DNA from: CALLVY01 sp937899855
GTDB taxonomy: Bacteria > Bacteroidota > Bacteroidia > Chitinophagales > Saprospiraceae
Assembly: GCA_039820405.1 (NCBI GenBank)
Contig: JBCBQC010000100.1
Coordinates: forward strand, 1-23,140
Direction of reading: 5' to 3'
Length of the DNA stretch: 23,140 nt
Part shown: positions 16,801 to 23,140 of the stretch, piece by piece
Numbering within the stretch: position 1 is the first letter of the stretch
How the letters are laid out: each line of letters opens with the position of its first letter
Made by a program: the position numbers and the translations under genes
The notes under the pieces: model-generated
What the model saw: the letters and a program-made list of their open reading frames with translations, nothing else
What the model was told of the DNA's origin: nothing
Databases searched by the model: none

Positions 16801-17500
16801 GCAAGATGCGCTGAAGGAGCGTTTGGAGGAACAGGAGGAGGTGACCGAGTTGCGGCGGCGGGAGGCGGAGTGGAAGGATCGCCAGCGCCAGTTGCTGGAA
16901 CGCATCGGGGCGCTGGAGCGGGACTTGGAGCAGCAGGAGGCCCTGGCGGAGGAGGCCCAAGCCTTGCGGACCCAGTACGAGGCACAAGAACGGGAGTACC
17001 GACGCTGGGCGGCGCTCAACGAGCTCATTGGGGCGGCGGATGGAAAAAAGTTTCGCATCTTCGCCCAGGGGCTGACCCTACAAAAGCTGTGTACCCTGGC
17101 CAATCAACACCTGTGGCGGCTCGACGGTCGCTACTGGATCGAAAAACAGGGCGATCAGGATTTGGGGCTGGCCATCATCGATACCTATCAGGCGGACAAC
17201 CGCCGCTCGATGAACACCCTCTCCGGTGGGGAGAGCTTTTTGGTGAGTCTGGCCCTGGCCCTCGGACTATCCGACCTGGCGGGTCGCAATACCCAGATTC
17301 AGTCGCTCTTTATCGACGAGGGATTTGGCACCCTGGACGAAAGTTCGCTCGATTTGGCCATCAGTACGCTCGAAAATTTACAGGTATCGGGTAAAACAAT
17401 TGGGGTCATCTCACACGTTAAGGAGCTTAAAGAACGAATTGGCACCCAAATTCGGGTTCGCAAGAACGGCAATGGCTTTAGCGCCATCCAAATCCTCTAA
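13844..17500 (+). CDS. sbcC: exonuclease SbcC, Rad50-like ATPase subunit of SbcCD
   Basis: A 1218-residue SMC/Rad50-type protein. Walker A is Gly-Asp-Thr-Gly-Ala-Gly-Lys-Thr-Thr (residues 37-45). Two long Gln/Glu/Arg-rich coiled-coil arms run from about 175 to 1040 and meet at a zinc hook, Cys599-Pro-Leu-Cys602, by which two molecules dimerise. The C-terminal lobe holds the ABC signature Leu-Ser-Gly-Gly-Glu (1126-1130) and Walker B with catalytic Glu in Phe-Ile-Asp-Glu-Gly-Phe-Gly (about 1156-1162). ATP binding opens and closes the complex and gates the SbcD nuclease. Length is somewhat above that of E. coli SbcC (about 1050 residues), the extra being in the coiled coils. It is the last gene of the operon with sbcD; only a weak hairpin is visible after it. 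Confidence 0.95.
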   Translation: MKITKVRIKNLNSLRGEHLIDFTAAPLRGSGLFAITGDTGAGKTTILDAITLALYGKVHRNKEVREVLSYGSVECFAEVEFEARGGTYRAKWSLWRARQKVDGNILGPARELAEWREETADFHLLAQKIREVDATVERVSGLDFDRFSRSVLLSQGDFAAFLRANEKERSDLLERITGTEIYSQLSQGAYRRHKLEREVLEQLRQQRESLRLLDPEAIAERQNLRNQHRQESQELEQSLQRIRQQIQTWERRQTLQKRLDEVRADLEQIAQTQTQRAADFERLDRHLQLLPFLSPLQQLQDGQQQIRRQAEDLQKAQQAISQLEAEEQYQRQQIEQSEAKYQETLQSQASSERVIEKVIQLDLRIEEKEKPIRDKERRAAEQSQQLAALQGEIKKAKAQISDLQREAQSIRKRLDQQDPAQLQKDLNELQTWQRTIEGHLSEGQVIKKELAAGEEQLKAALQTLGDTENQLVKAEQNWQELEKRFLAKAPEHYTHQPEQVLQRLGEEIEELSDKRSNLVQFHQLYAEYQSLLREQVQYEERLESLHTQHSRLDREVLSALELLDRLEERVRFKQQIFEQQQVLTNYERDRAALQPGTPCPLCQATEHPFRQNEVRPYLDEARREYQQVQGQYETIQERYRQLLLQQERTSQEIEDLAGTDGRAIGGQVQRLVQKIESYEHRIADVVLLSSQPGAGQIGQRQLRGQLQQYESDLVSKRQQRKKLAALQEQLQQATDEVNTLRERVKDQQRQVDGRREGIAFIQRRREERLDQYRQAETQLGELLAPYDIRYEVQRGGAQIEQLRQRLSDWEHQEVRLRQREEKAQLLAGQISIREQTEEQERGANEALRREIARDREATMEIVTERRGLLGEADPQVEREKWRQAVTQWEAQRQKERTDLEKTVTQLTTQRGKHEAQDRHWREQSQRWTAEKRALEMKLQDLGWVDLAAAQAARLAEDEGERLQAERERLREQKIQREQSLRDGVQEQDALKERLEEQEEVTELRRREAEWKDRQRQLLERIGALERDLEQQEALAEEAQALRTQYEAQEREYRRWAALNELIGAADGKKFRIFAQGLTLQKLCTLANQHLWRLDGRYWIEKQGDQDLGLAIIDTYQADNRRSMNTLSGGESFLVSLALALGLSDLAGRNTQIQSLFIDEGFGTLDESSLDLAISTLENLQVSGKTIGVISHVKELKERIGTQIRVRKNGNGFSAIQIL

Positions 17501-17551
17501 ATGCGATCCAAAACCAGGTACTCATCGAAAAAATATCCCAGACAGTCGATA

Positions 17552-17574
17552 AGGCTTACTTTTTGCCTATTTTT
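17552..17574 (+). terminator. weak hairpin plus T run downstream of sbcC
   Basis: A short AGGC/GCCT stem with a 9-base loop is followed by ATTTTT, about 50 bases after the sbcC stop. The 4-bp stem makes this a weak candidate; it is the only terminator-like structure in the gap before the next gene. Confidence 0.3.
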
Positions 17575-17606
17575 CCTTAATTTGATAACCGATTAAAATC
17601 ACGGTA

Positions 17607-18590
17607 ATGAGATTATTCCTCTTTCTACTGGCCTTAATCAGCCTCCACACCACCCAGGCCCAAAACGGAACCAGCCTCGAAGAATATCGCTACTTGAGTA
17701 AGGGCTACGCCTACCAAATGGACCTCGGTCTGGACGCGACCAAGGAGGGTTATTATTTTCGGAAAGTCTATACCGCTAGCAATGCCCTCGAATTTTTGGG
17801 CATGTACCGCAATGGACAGGAGGCGCCCCAGGCCCTGCTCTGCACTTTCCCCGCACGGGGCAGTGCCACCTATCTTTGCCTGCCCAATGCGGCGACGGAG
17901 GCCACCATCCAAGACCAGTACCAACGGGACCGCTCCCGCCTCAGCCAGGGACAGCTGCGCCTACTGGAAACAGCGCTGGTAGAATTGGTTTACCAAGAAA
18001 TGGGCGGAGGCCACTCCCCCACCCCAGTCAACGCCGCCGTGAGCCCCAGTCCAACGACTGCCGTACCGAACAGTTACGCCGAGACCGAACGCTTTACCGC
18101 CCGCGGTGGCCAAGCCGAGCCCCTGGTCGCCACGGCCCGCTCGGCACCCAGCTACCCCATCGAGTCGCCCCTGGTCACCAATACCCAACGGCCCAGCAGC
18201 TACGCGACGACGCCCAGCAGTAGCACTCCGGTAAATCCCCCCATCAACCAAACAGTAGCGCGGGCCATTCCCGCCCAACCGGTGACGAGCCCCACCACGC
18301 CCGCCACGACAGCGGGTACCCAATTGCGAGTCGATTGGCAGATGACCGACCGTACCCTGCGGTACCAGGCTCCCGTCGTCACCAAAACGCAGAAAAAAGG
18401 GGTGGTGGTCATCAAGGTTTGCGTCAGCTCTAGCGGCGACGTTACGACCACCAAATACACCCAACGGGGCTCCACCACTTTTGACTCCAGCTTGATTTCG
18501 CTAGCCCTAGAAAACGCCGCCCTCCTCCGTTTTGACCCCAACGCCGTTACGGAACAATGCGGAATCGTCAGCTATCGATTCAATCTTTAA
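17607..18590 (+). CDS. secreted protein with TonB-C-like domain
   Basis: The 327-residue protein has a cleavable signal peptide (residues 1 to about 19, ending Thr-Gln-Ala-Gln) and not the uncleaved inner-membrane anchor of classical TonB. Residues 20-130 form an uncharacterised domain, 135-240 a Pro/Ser/Thr-rich low-complexity linker, and about 241-327 a TonB C-terminal-like domain: Val-Val-Val-Ile-Lys-Val-Cys-Val, Gly-Asp-Val, Arg-Gly-Ser-Thr-Thr and a closing Glu-Gln-Cys-Gly-Ile-Val-Ser-Tyr-Arg-Phe, with two Cys that may pair. This subtype is common in Bacteroidota. TonB proteins pass energy to outer-membrane receptors, but without a membrane anchor and without ExbB/ExbD nearby that role is doubtful here; a periplasmic scaffold or binding role is as likely. 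Confidence 0.75.
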   Translation: MRLFLFLLALISLHTTQAQNGTSLEEYRYLSKGYAYQMDLGLDATKEGYYFRKVYTASNALEFLGMYRNGQEAPQALLCTFPARGSATYLCLPNAATEATIQDQYQRDRSRLSQGQLRLLETALVELVYQEMGGGHSPTPVNAAVSPSPTTAVPNSYAETERFTARGGQAEPLVATARSAPSYPIESPLVTNTQRPSSYATTPSSSTPVNPPINQTVARAIPAQPVTSPTTPATTAGTQLRVDWQMTDRTLRYQAPVVTKTQKKGVVVIKVCVSSSGDVTTTKYTQRGSTTFDSSLISLALENAALLRFDPNAVTEQCGIVSYRFNL

Positions 18591-18636
18591 CTCCATCATA
18601 CCTCACGTTCACGAAAAACAAAAAGCAATCTACAGC

Positions 18637-19188
18637 ATGCAGAAAGATCTGAAAAAAGTGTTTGGGAATACGCACGGACTCGACGAGAAAAGCGTGGATT
18701 TTCTCACCAAGGCCCTGGAGCGCAACAACCTGCCCGGCTTTGATTACATCGAGTTTAAGCAGGCCCTCGCCGCCCTGGAAGAGCTCCAAATGGATGAGGC
18801 CACCGCCTTCAAATCCGCCTACACCACGGCGGCTACGGTGGGCCTGACCAAGCACAAACTACTCGAGACCGCCGGGCACTACAAAAACGTACTCAGCAAG
18901 GAGCACCAACAATTTGCCCAGGCGATGCAAAAACAAATTCAACAGCGGGTCGGGGATAAAAAGCAGGAAGTGGAAAAGCTGAAACAACAAATCAACGTCC
19001 ACAAGGAAAAGATCGCCCAGTTGCAAGAGCAAATCGCCCGGTTCCAACACACCGTCGATAATGCCGATGCCGAGATCAACCAAGCGCGGGAGAAAATTGA
19101 GAAGACGCGCAATGATTTTGAATATGCCCACCAAAGTATCCTCAATCAGATCGATAAAGACATCGAAAACATCAATAAGTATTTGTAA
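18637..19188 (+). CDS. coiled-coil cytoplasmic protein, partner of the following membrane protein
   Basis: A 183-residue soluble protein from the ATG at 18637; an upstream in-frame TTG at 18532 would overlap the preceding gene by 59 bases and is less likely. Residues 1-85 are a compact helical domain (a Leu-Asp-Glu-Lys-Ser-Val-Asp-Phe-Leu segment, then Phe-Asp-Tyr-Ile-Glu-Phe-Lys-Gln-Ala-Leu). Residues 85-175 are a long heptad-patterned coiled coil rich in Gln, Lys and Glu. No catalytic motif is seen and I do not recognise a named family. The next gene starts 32 bases downstream on the same strand and encodes a membrane protein that is also rich in coiled coil, so the two probably form one transcription unit and may interact. 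The function is unknown; a role in membrane or envelope maintenance is inferred only from the partner. Confidence 0.75.
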   Translation: MQKDLKKVFGNTHGLDEKSVDFLTKALERNNLPGFDYIEFKQALAALEELQMDEATAFKSAYTTAATVGLTKHKLLETAGHYKNVLSKEHQQFAQAMQKQIQQRVGDKKQEVEKLKQQINVHKEKIAQLQEQIARFQHTVDNADAEINQAREKIEKTRNDFEYAHQSILNQIDKDIENINKYL

Positions 19189-19220
19189 TTTTAAGAAAGA
19201 ACAAAACAAGCAGCTTCACA

Positions 19221-20246
19221 ATGTCAGATGTAAATCCAATCAATCCCAATAATTTTAAGCAGAAATCCTTTTGGCAACGCCCCGAAGGCGTTACCGGAGC
19301 GCTTTTTATGGCCGCCATCCTCGGCGGTGCGGGCTACCTGCTTTTTACCAACATGGCCGCCATCTTGGCCTTCCTGGGCCAAACCGTGGGCGTCGTAGTT
19401 ACCCTACTCGTACTCGCCGCCATCGTGTACATGGTCCTCGATCCCAAGATGCGCAACCTCGTATGGTACATGTACAAAAGCGTGATGCGCTCGATCACTG
19501 GTGTTTTTGTCAATATCGACCCCATCGGCATCCTCAAGAGCTACGTCGATAGCCTGGAGGACAACCTCCGCAAGATGAGCAAGCAGATCGGGGCCATTCG
19601 CGGCCAGATGCGCAAGCTCGCCACCATCATGGAGCAGAACAAGAAGGAGATGAACAATAACATGCAGCTGGCCAGCGTAGCCAAGCGCAAGGGCAACGAC
19701 AAGCAAATGATGCTCGCCTCCCGCAAAGCGGCCCGCCTCAAAGATACCAATGCCAAGTACCAGGCCCTCCACAACAAAATGGAGGTCATGTACCGCATCC
19801 TCACCAAGATGTACTCCAATTCCGAAATCCTGCTCGAAGATACCCGCGATCAGGTGAAGATGAAGGAGCAGGAGCGCAAGGCCATCCGCGCCAGCCACTC
19901 GGCGATGAAGAGCGCGATGAGCGTCATCTCCGGTGATCCCGACAAACGCGCCATGTTCGATCAGGCCATGGAGGCCGTCACCGATGACGTAGCCAATAAG
20001 GTGGGCGAAATGGAACGCTTTATGGAAATGTCGGCCAACTTTATGGATTCGGTCGATCTACAAAACGGCGTTTTCGAAGAAGAAGGACTGCAGATGCTCG
20101 AAAAGTGGGAAAAAGAAAGCACCCTCATGCTACTCAGCGGGAGCAGCACCGGAGAAACCCTGGACCTCAACAGCCCCATCGCTCGACCGGAGCTGCGCGA
20201 GAATAAGGGAAGCGGGAGCAATACCTACGACAACTTGTTCGATTAA
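19221..20246 (+). CDS. two-TM membrane protein with PspA/IM30-like coiled-coil body
   Basis: The 341-residue protein has two membrane segments near the N-terminus (about 24-43 and 50-73) and then a long, highly charged helical region (about 90-310) rich in Lys, Met, Gln and Glu. The helical part, with its Leu-Arg-Lys-Met-Ser-Lys-Gln-Ile-Gly-Ala-Ile-Arg-Gly-Gln-Met pattern, resembles the coiled-coil core of PspA/Vipp1 (ESCRT-III-like) proteins and XpaC/TelA-context coiled-coil proteins, but I cannot prove homology by eye. The end is a flexible, Ser/Gly/Asn-rich tail finishing Asp-Asn-Leu-Phe-Asp. The domain order places the coiled-coil body in the cytoplasm next to the inner membrane. It is the second gene after the coiled-coil protein at 18637. 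A membrane-remodelling or stress role is an inference. Confidence 0.7.
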   Translation: MSDVNPINPNNFKQKSFWQRPEGVTGALFMAAILGGAGYLLFTNMAAILAFLGQTVGVVVTLLVLAAIVYMVLDPKMRNLVWYMYKSVMRSITGVFVNIDPIGILKSYVDSLEDNLRKMSKQIGAIRGQMRKLATIMEQNKKEMNNNMQLASVAKRKGNDKQMMLASRKAARLKDTNAKYQALHNKMEVMYRILTKMYSNSEILLEDTRDQVKMKEQERKAIRASHSAMKSAMSVISGDPDKRAMFDQAMEAVTDDVANKVGEMERFMEMSANFMDSVDLQNGVFEEEGLQMLEKWEKESTLMLLSGSSTGETLDLNSPIARPELRENKGSGSNTYDNLFD

Positions 20247-20283
20247 ACGCTGGGAGTGTGCTGGGAAATGGTGTGGAAGGGCT

Positions 20284-20314
20284 TTGTCTTTTCCCGTTGA
20301 ATGTTGTAATTTTT
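20284..20314 (+). promoter_or_regulatory. possible promoter of the OmpA-domain gene
   Basis: TTG at 20284-20286, 20 bases, then TAATTTTT at 20307-20314 (one mismatch at the last base of TAnnTTTG). The ATG at 20333 follows 18 bases later. Weak but correctly placed. Confidence 0.35.
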
Positions 20315-20332
20315 ACCGAAAATTGGGGAATT

Positions 20333-22612
20333 ATGCCAAATGCCATTTATCACCGCCGCGACCCAGCACTAGCTCTACGCCCCTGGTGGTTTTTGGTGCT
20401 GTGGGGAGGCCTGTTCTTGCTGGGCCCCAGCCTGCGGGCCCAAAATCTGGTCCCCAACCCCAGCTTTGAAGCCTACGAGTTTCTGCCCTCCCAACTCAGT
20501 CCCACCGGCATTGCCTTCGAGCGGGCTATCCGTCGTTGGACCACCCCCAACGAAGCCTCCACCGACCTCATCAGTCCCCGCTTCAAGAGCAATAACCTCA
20601 AACCCATTCCGCCCCACTCCGGGAAAAACATGGCGGGCATCGTCATCAATGGCGACTACTGGGCCGAATACACGATGGTCAAACTGCGCGCGCCCCTGGA
20701 AATCGGCGTTTCTTACTACGTCGAGTTCTGGATCAGCATGCCGCAGTATTATTCCCGGAAAAAACCCATTCCCACCTTTCTCAACGACCACTTTGGCGTC
20801 CGCTTTGACAAACACGTGTACAACAACGACAAACGCATCCTCAGCGGCCGGCCCCAAGTCGCCGCCAATGAGGACATCCTCGTCGAGTCCAACAAGTGGA
20901 TCAAGGTATCGGGCTCCTTCGTAGCCGAGACGGAGGTACAGTACCTCTACCTCGGACAATTCCTGTCGGAAGCCGAGCAACCCGCACTTGCAACGGGTTA
21001 CTTCCTCATCGACGACGTCTACGTTGAGTCCTTCCGTTCGGAAGCGGTCGACTACGTTCCGAGTTCTTACTACAAGATCGAAGAAGGGGTGGCCTCGATC
21101 AAGATGGACAATATTTACTTCGAAACCGACGAGCATACCCTGCTGCCCGAATCCTACGTGGAGTTGGACAAATTGGTCAATATTCTCCAAAAAAATCCAA
21201 CCATCACCATCGACATCCAGGGGCATACCGACGCCGAGGGCAGTGAGGACTACAACCTGGTCCTTTCCGACAAACGGGCCGCGGCCGTCCGCGCCTACTT
21301 GGTCGAGCGGGGCATCGACGAGGGGCGCTTGCAGAGCCAGGGCTTTGGCCTGAGCCAGCCCAAGGCAGATAATACCACCGAAGCGGGACGGCAGGAGAAT
21401 CGGCGGGTGGAGTTTGTCGTGATCGGTGACCCGGTAGCCGATTCGCGGCAAGTGCTGGACCCCGAACAGGTCTACCGCTTTTCGGAAAACATCGACCGAC
21501 GACGCTATACCGATCTGACCTTTGTCGGGCGTTACCGCCGCGACTGGGACTGCCCGGAGCTGGCCTCCCGAAAGATCGTCGACGAAAAATTACAGGAGCA
21601 ATTTGGCAAATACCGCCCCCGTGGTGCCCGCGACTACCTCGTAGCGCGTACGGCCGAACGGGAAGCCGTCTTTTTCAACGAATCCCACGCCCACCCCGAG
21701 ACCCGGGCCTTTGTCCACACCCTCCTTGCGGACTTGCGCCAGCAGGGCTTTAGCTACCTCTGCCTGGATGCCCTCGAACCCCAGGATGTCGAGTTGAACC
21801 AACGGGGCTATCCCGTACTCAACTCGGGCTATTACCTCAAGGATCCGGTTTATGGAGACCTGGTCCGTCGAGCCCTGGACATGGGTTTTGAAATCGTGGC
21901 CTACCAACCCTCACCCGAAGAAATGCAGAAAGCCCTGGGCATTTTGGAGCGCAAGGCTTACAGCCGCGACCCGGAAGTTCTCCGGCAAACGGCCCAGGAA
22001 TGGTCGCAGGCGATGAATCTGGCTCGGATCCGACGGCGGGATTCCCAGGCCAAGTTGGTGGTACTGGCCGGACCGGGTCACATCCGCGAACGAGCCCTCG
22101 CGGGGGTCAAACCCATGGCACAGTGGTTTGCCGAATTTACCGGGGTCAACCCCTATACCATCGACCAAGCGCAGATGGTAGACTACTGCCCCGAAAAGGC
22201 CGATCCCCTTTACCAAGAGCTGGACCTGAACCGATCGACGGTCTTCGTCAAGGACGATCGGGTGTTTGTCCAACACGACTTTGACCCGGGTTCGGACGAA
22301 CGTTTTAAACGCTGTTACGACGTTCAAATCTTCCACCCCAAAACGGTTTACCAAAACAATCGCCCGGATTGGCTACGGATGAACGGCCTCCGACGCACCT
22401 ACCCCTTTAATCCCGACAAGCACCAGATGAATTATCCCTGTCTGGTACGGGCTTATCGCGAAGGCGAGGATACCGCTTTTGCCATTCCAGTCGACGTCAT
22501 CGAAGTGGTAGAACCTTCCACTCCAGTGGCCTTGGTGCTGCCCACCGGTACCTACCAATTGCTCCTCAAAGACCGCCAACAGAATAAGCAATTGACCATT
22601 CAGGTGGAATAA
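20333..22612 (+). CDS. OmpA-family protein with C-terminal Tiki-superfamily-like (ChaN/TraB/EreA) domain
   Basis: A 759-residue exported protein. A signal peptide (residues 1 to about 37, ending Leu-Arg-Ala-Gln) is followed by a beta-sandwich module starting Asn-Leu-Val-Pro-Asn-Pro-Ser-Phe-Glu, common at the N-terminus of Bacteroidota OmpA proteins and possibly carbohydrate-binding. Residues 255-365 are an OmpA C-terminal domain (Ile-Tyr-Phe-Glu-Thr-Asp, Gly-His-Thr-Asp-Ala-Glu-Gly, Asn-Arg-Arg-Val-Glu-Phe) that binds peptidoglycan. Residues 430-625 contain Asn-Glu450-Ser-His452-Ala-His454-Pro-Glu-Thr-Arg458 and Ala-Gly-Pro-Gly-His583, the pattern of the ChaN/TraB/EreA superfamily whose members bind metal or heme or hydrolyse bonds. 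The final 130 residues are beta-rich. The ATG at 20333 is preferred because it gives the signal peptide. OmpA assignment is firm; the Tiki-like domain is recognised from motifs only, and its activity is unknown. Confidence 0.82.
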   Translation: MPNAIYHRRDPALALRPWWFLVLWGGLFLLGPSLRAQNLVPNPSFEAYEFLPSQLSPTGIAFERAIRRWTTPNEASTDLISPRFKSNNLKPIPPHSGKNMAGIVINGDYWAEYTMVKLRAPLEIGVSYYVEFWISMPQYYSRKKPIPTFLNDHFGVRFDKHVYNNDKRILSGRPQVAANEDILVESNKWIKVSGSFVAETEVQYLYLGQFLSEAEQPALATGYFLIDDVYVESFRSEAVDYVPSSYYKIEEGVASIKMDNIYFETDEHTLLPESYVELDKLVNILQKNPTITIDIQGHTDAEGSEDYNLVLSDKRAAAVRAYLVERGIDEGRLQSQGFGLSQPKADNTTEAGRQENRRVEFVVIGDPVADSRQVLDPEQVYRFSENIDRRRYTDLTFVGRYRRDWDCPELASRKIVDEKLQEQFGKYRPRGARDYLVARTAEREAVFFNESHAHPETRAFVHTLLADLRQQGFSYLCLDALEPQDVELNQRGYPVLNSGYYLKDPVYGDLVRRALDMGFEIVAYQPSPEEMQKALGILERKAYSRDPEVLRQTAQEWSQAMNLARIRRRDSQAKLVVLAGPGHIRERALAGVKPMAQWFAEFTGVNPYTIDQAQMVDYCPEKADPLYQELDLNRSTVFVKDDRVFVQHDFDPGSDERFKRCYDVQIFHPKTVYQNNRPDWLRMNGLRRTYPFNPDKHQMNYPCLVRAYREGEDTAFAIPVDVIEVVEPSTPVALVLPTGTYQLLLKDRQQNKQLTIQVE

Positions 22613-22620
22613 AAGGCTAC

Positions 22621-22706
22621 TGATCGATCAATTTGGCCCCGGCGCGCCACCTTTTTTATATTTCCCTGTCCTTACAAGAAGCCCGTTTCCAAAATCATTG
22701 ATCGAT
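22621..22706. repeat. two TGATCGAT copies flanking the promoter of the winged-helix gene
   Basis: TGATCGATCA at 22621-22630 is a perfect palindrome; TGATCGAT recurs at 22699-22706 overlapping the start codon. They flank a candidate -7 box, so autoregulation by the encoded DNA-binding protein is conceivable. The motif is short and may be chance. Confidence 0.25.
22633..22664 (+). promoter_or_regulatory. possible promoter of the winged-helix protein gene
   Basis: TTG at 22633-22635, a 21-base spacer and TATATTTC at 22657-22664 (one mismatch from TAnnTTTG). It lies 40 bases before the ATG at 22705. Confidence 0.35.
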
Positions 22707-23067
22707 GCCCCATTCTGAATCACCCTGGGCCTTCGGCGAGTGGATCATTTGTCCCCGCCAAAATCAAATGACGAAGGCCGACCACGAAGCCATCCCCATC
22801 AAACCTCGACTGATGCGGGTTTGGCACTTTTTAATGCTCCACCGTGGAGAAATCGTCCGGCGGATCGCGCTTACCGAAGCGGTTTGGCCCGAACGAAGCA
22901 TCACCAACAACCTCGTGGCCAAATCCATCTCCGAACTCCGGCAGGTGCTGCTCAAATATTTTGGTCGGCAAATTCGCATCGAGACCATCCGGGGGATTGG
23001 GTACCGACTCAAAGCGGATCAGCCCCTGGACAGGCAAATCTTGGCCCGACACCTGCCCCGAGCCTAG
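22705..23067 (+). CDS. orphan OmpR/PhoB-type winged-helix DNA-binding protein
   Basis: The 120-residue product is almost entirely one effector domain of the OmpR/PhoB (Trans_reg_C) type: a beta N-terminus, Ile-Lys-Pro-Arg-Leu-Met-Arg-Val-Trp-His-Phe-Leu helix, Glu-Ala-Val-Trp-Pro, the recognition helix region Val-Ala-Lys-Ser-Ile-Ser-Glu-Leu-Arg-Gln-Val-Leu (about 72-83), and the closing wing Ile-Glu-Thr-Ile-Arg-Gly-Ile-Gly-Tyr-Arg-Leu. There is no receiver domain and no membrane segment, so it is neither a full response regulator nor CadC-like as it stands. The stop codon TAG sits in a CCTAGG sequence directly beside what looks like an insertion-sequence end, so the native C-terminus may have been cut off; the wing is nevertheless complete. 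It probably binds DNA; target and signal are unknown. Confidence 0.8.
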   Translation: MPHSESPWAFGEWIICPRQNQMTKADHEAIPIKPRLMRVWHFLMLHRGEIVRRIALTEAVWPERSITNNLVAKSISELRQVLLKYFGRQIRIETIRGIGYRLKADQPLDRQILARHLPRA

Positions 23068-23140
23068 GGGGTGTCTGAAAAATGTTTTTGCTCGCAGCTT
23101 CAGCAGATTTTGGTTCTGCTCGACGCTCCTTTTTTCTGGC
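23068..23140. mobile_element. possible terminal part of an IS5-like insertion sequence
   Basis: Immediately after a CTAG tetranucleotide (23064-23067), the sequence GGGGTGTCTGAAAAATG resembles the terminal inverted repeat of IS5-type elements, which often duplicate a CTAG-like target. The remaining bases have a small inverted repeat (AGCAGA/TCTGCT) and T runs but no open frame. The other end and transposase would lie beyond the window, so this rests on resemblance only. Confidence 0.27.

Noticed and set aside
16267..17394. A 375-codon alternative frame inside sbcC
   Set aside because: Gly/Ala/Arg-rich out-of-frame translation of a conserved ATPase gene.
18532..18636. Longer start (TTG at 18532) for the coiled-coil protein
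   Set aside because: It would overlap the preceding gene by 59 bases, and an ATG at 18637 gives a sensible N-terminus; kept only as an alternative.
23098..23136. Terminator for the winged-helix gene from the AGCAGA/TCTGCT repeat and following T run
   Set aside because: The T run is about nine bases away from the 6-bp stem, so the structure is not canonical; it is as likely part of the putative IS end.

Overview
The window looks like chromosomal DNA from a member of the Bacteroidota, most likely a Saprospiria/Lewinella-type organism. The reasons are a thermolysin-like protease ending in a type IX secretion (T9SS) sorting domain, OmpA and TonB-C proteins of the style seen in this phylum, several short-lipobox lipoproteins, and promoters of the form TTG-N19-TAnnTTTG in place of sigma-70 boxes. 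The phylum call is firm; the family or genus is only a guess from overall style and the fairly high GC of the genes. I see no rRNA, tRNA, CRISPR array or complete mobile element.

Layout. The left third (39-5007) is mostly on the minus strand: a Cys-containing lipoprotein, an unrecognised cytoplasmic protein, a second lipoprotein followed by a clear terminator (1692-1722), and a two-gene unit for a Tat-exported molybdenum sulfite-oxidase-family enzyme with a membrane-anchored c-type cytochrome. Divergent from that unit is a CotH-kinase-family lipoprotein (5048-6235). It converges, with one base between stops, on a 470-residue helical (TPR-like) protein of unknown function (6237-7649). Divergent from the latter, across an AT-rich intergenic region with an excellent Bacteroidota promoter, lies a 39-codon gene (7832-7951) for a peptide with a Lys-Gly-Gly leader-type motif. 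A possible decayed gene fragment (8028-8159, minus) follows, then the large secreted M4 metalloprotease (8231-11515) with its own terminator.

The central block (11624-17500) is a probable operon: YheT-type alpha/beta hydrolase, SbcD nuclease and SbcC ATPase, the last two overlapping by 4 bases. The right third holds a secreted TonB-C-domain protein, a two-gene unit of a coiled-coil protein and a two-TM coiled-coil protein resembling PspA/IM30-type membrane-associated proteins, a 759-residue OmpA-domain protein with a C-terminal domain resembling the ChaN/TraB/EreA (Tiki) superfamily, and an orphan OmpR-type winged-helix DNA-binding protein. The last 73 bases look like the end of an insertion sequence abutting that gene.

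Most of the window is housekeeping and envelope biology. The best candidates for something undescribed are (i) the small Gly-Gly peptide gene divergent from the TPR-like protein, which could be a peptide-signal/receptor or peptide natural-product locus, (ii) the coiled-coil plus membrane coiled-coil pair, and (iii) the OmpA-Tiki fusion. Their functions are inferences; only the gene structures and motifs are seen directly.
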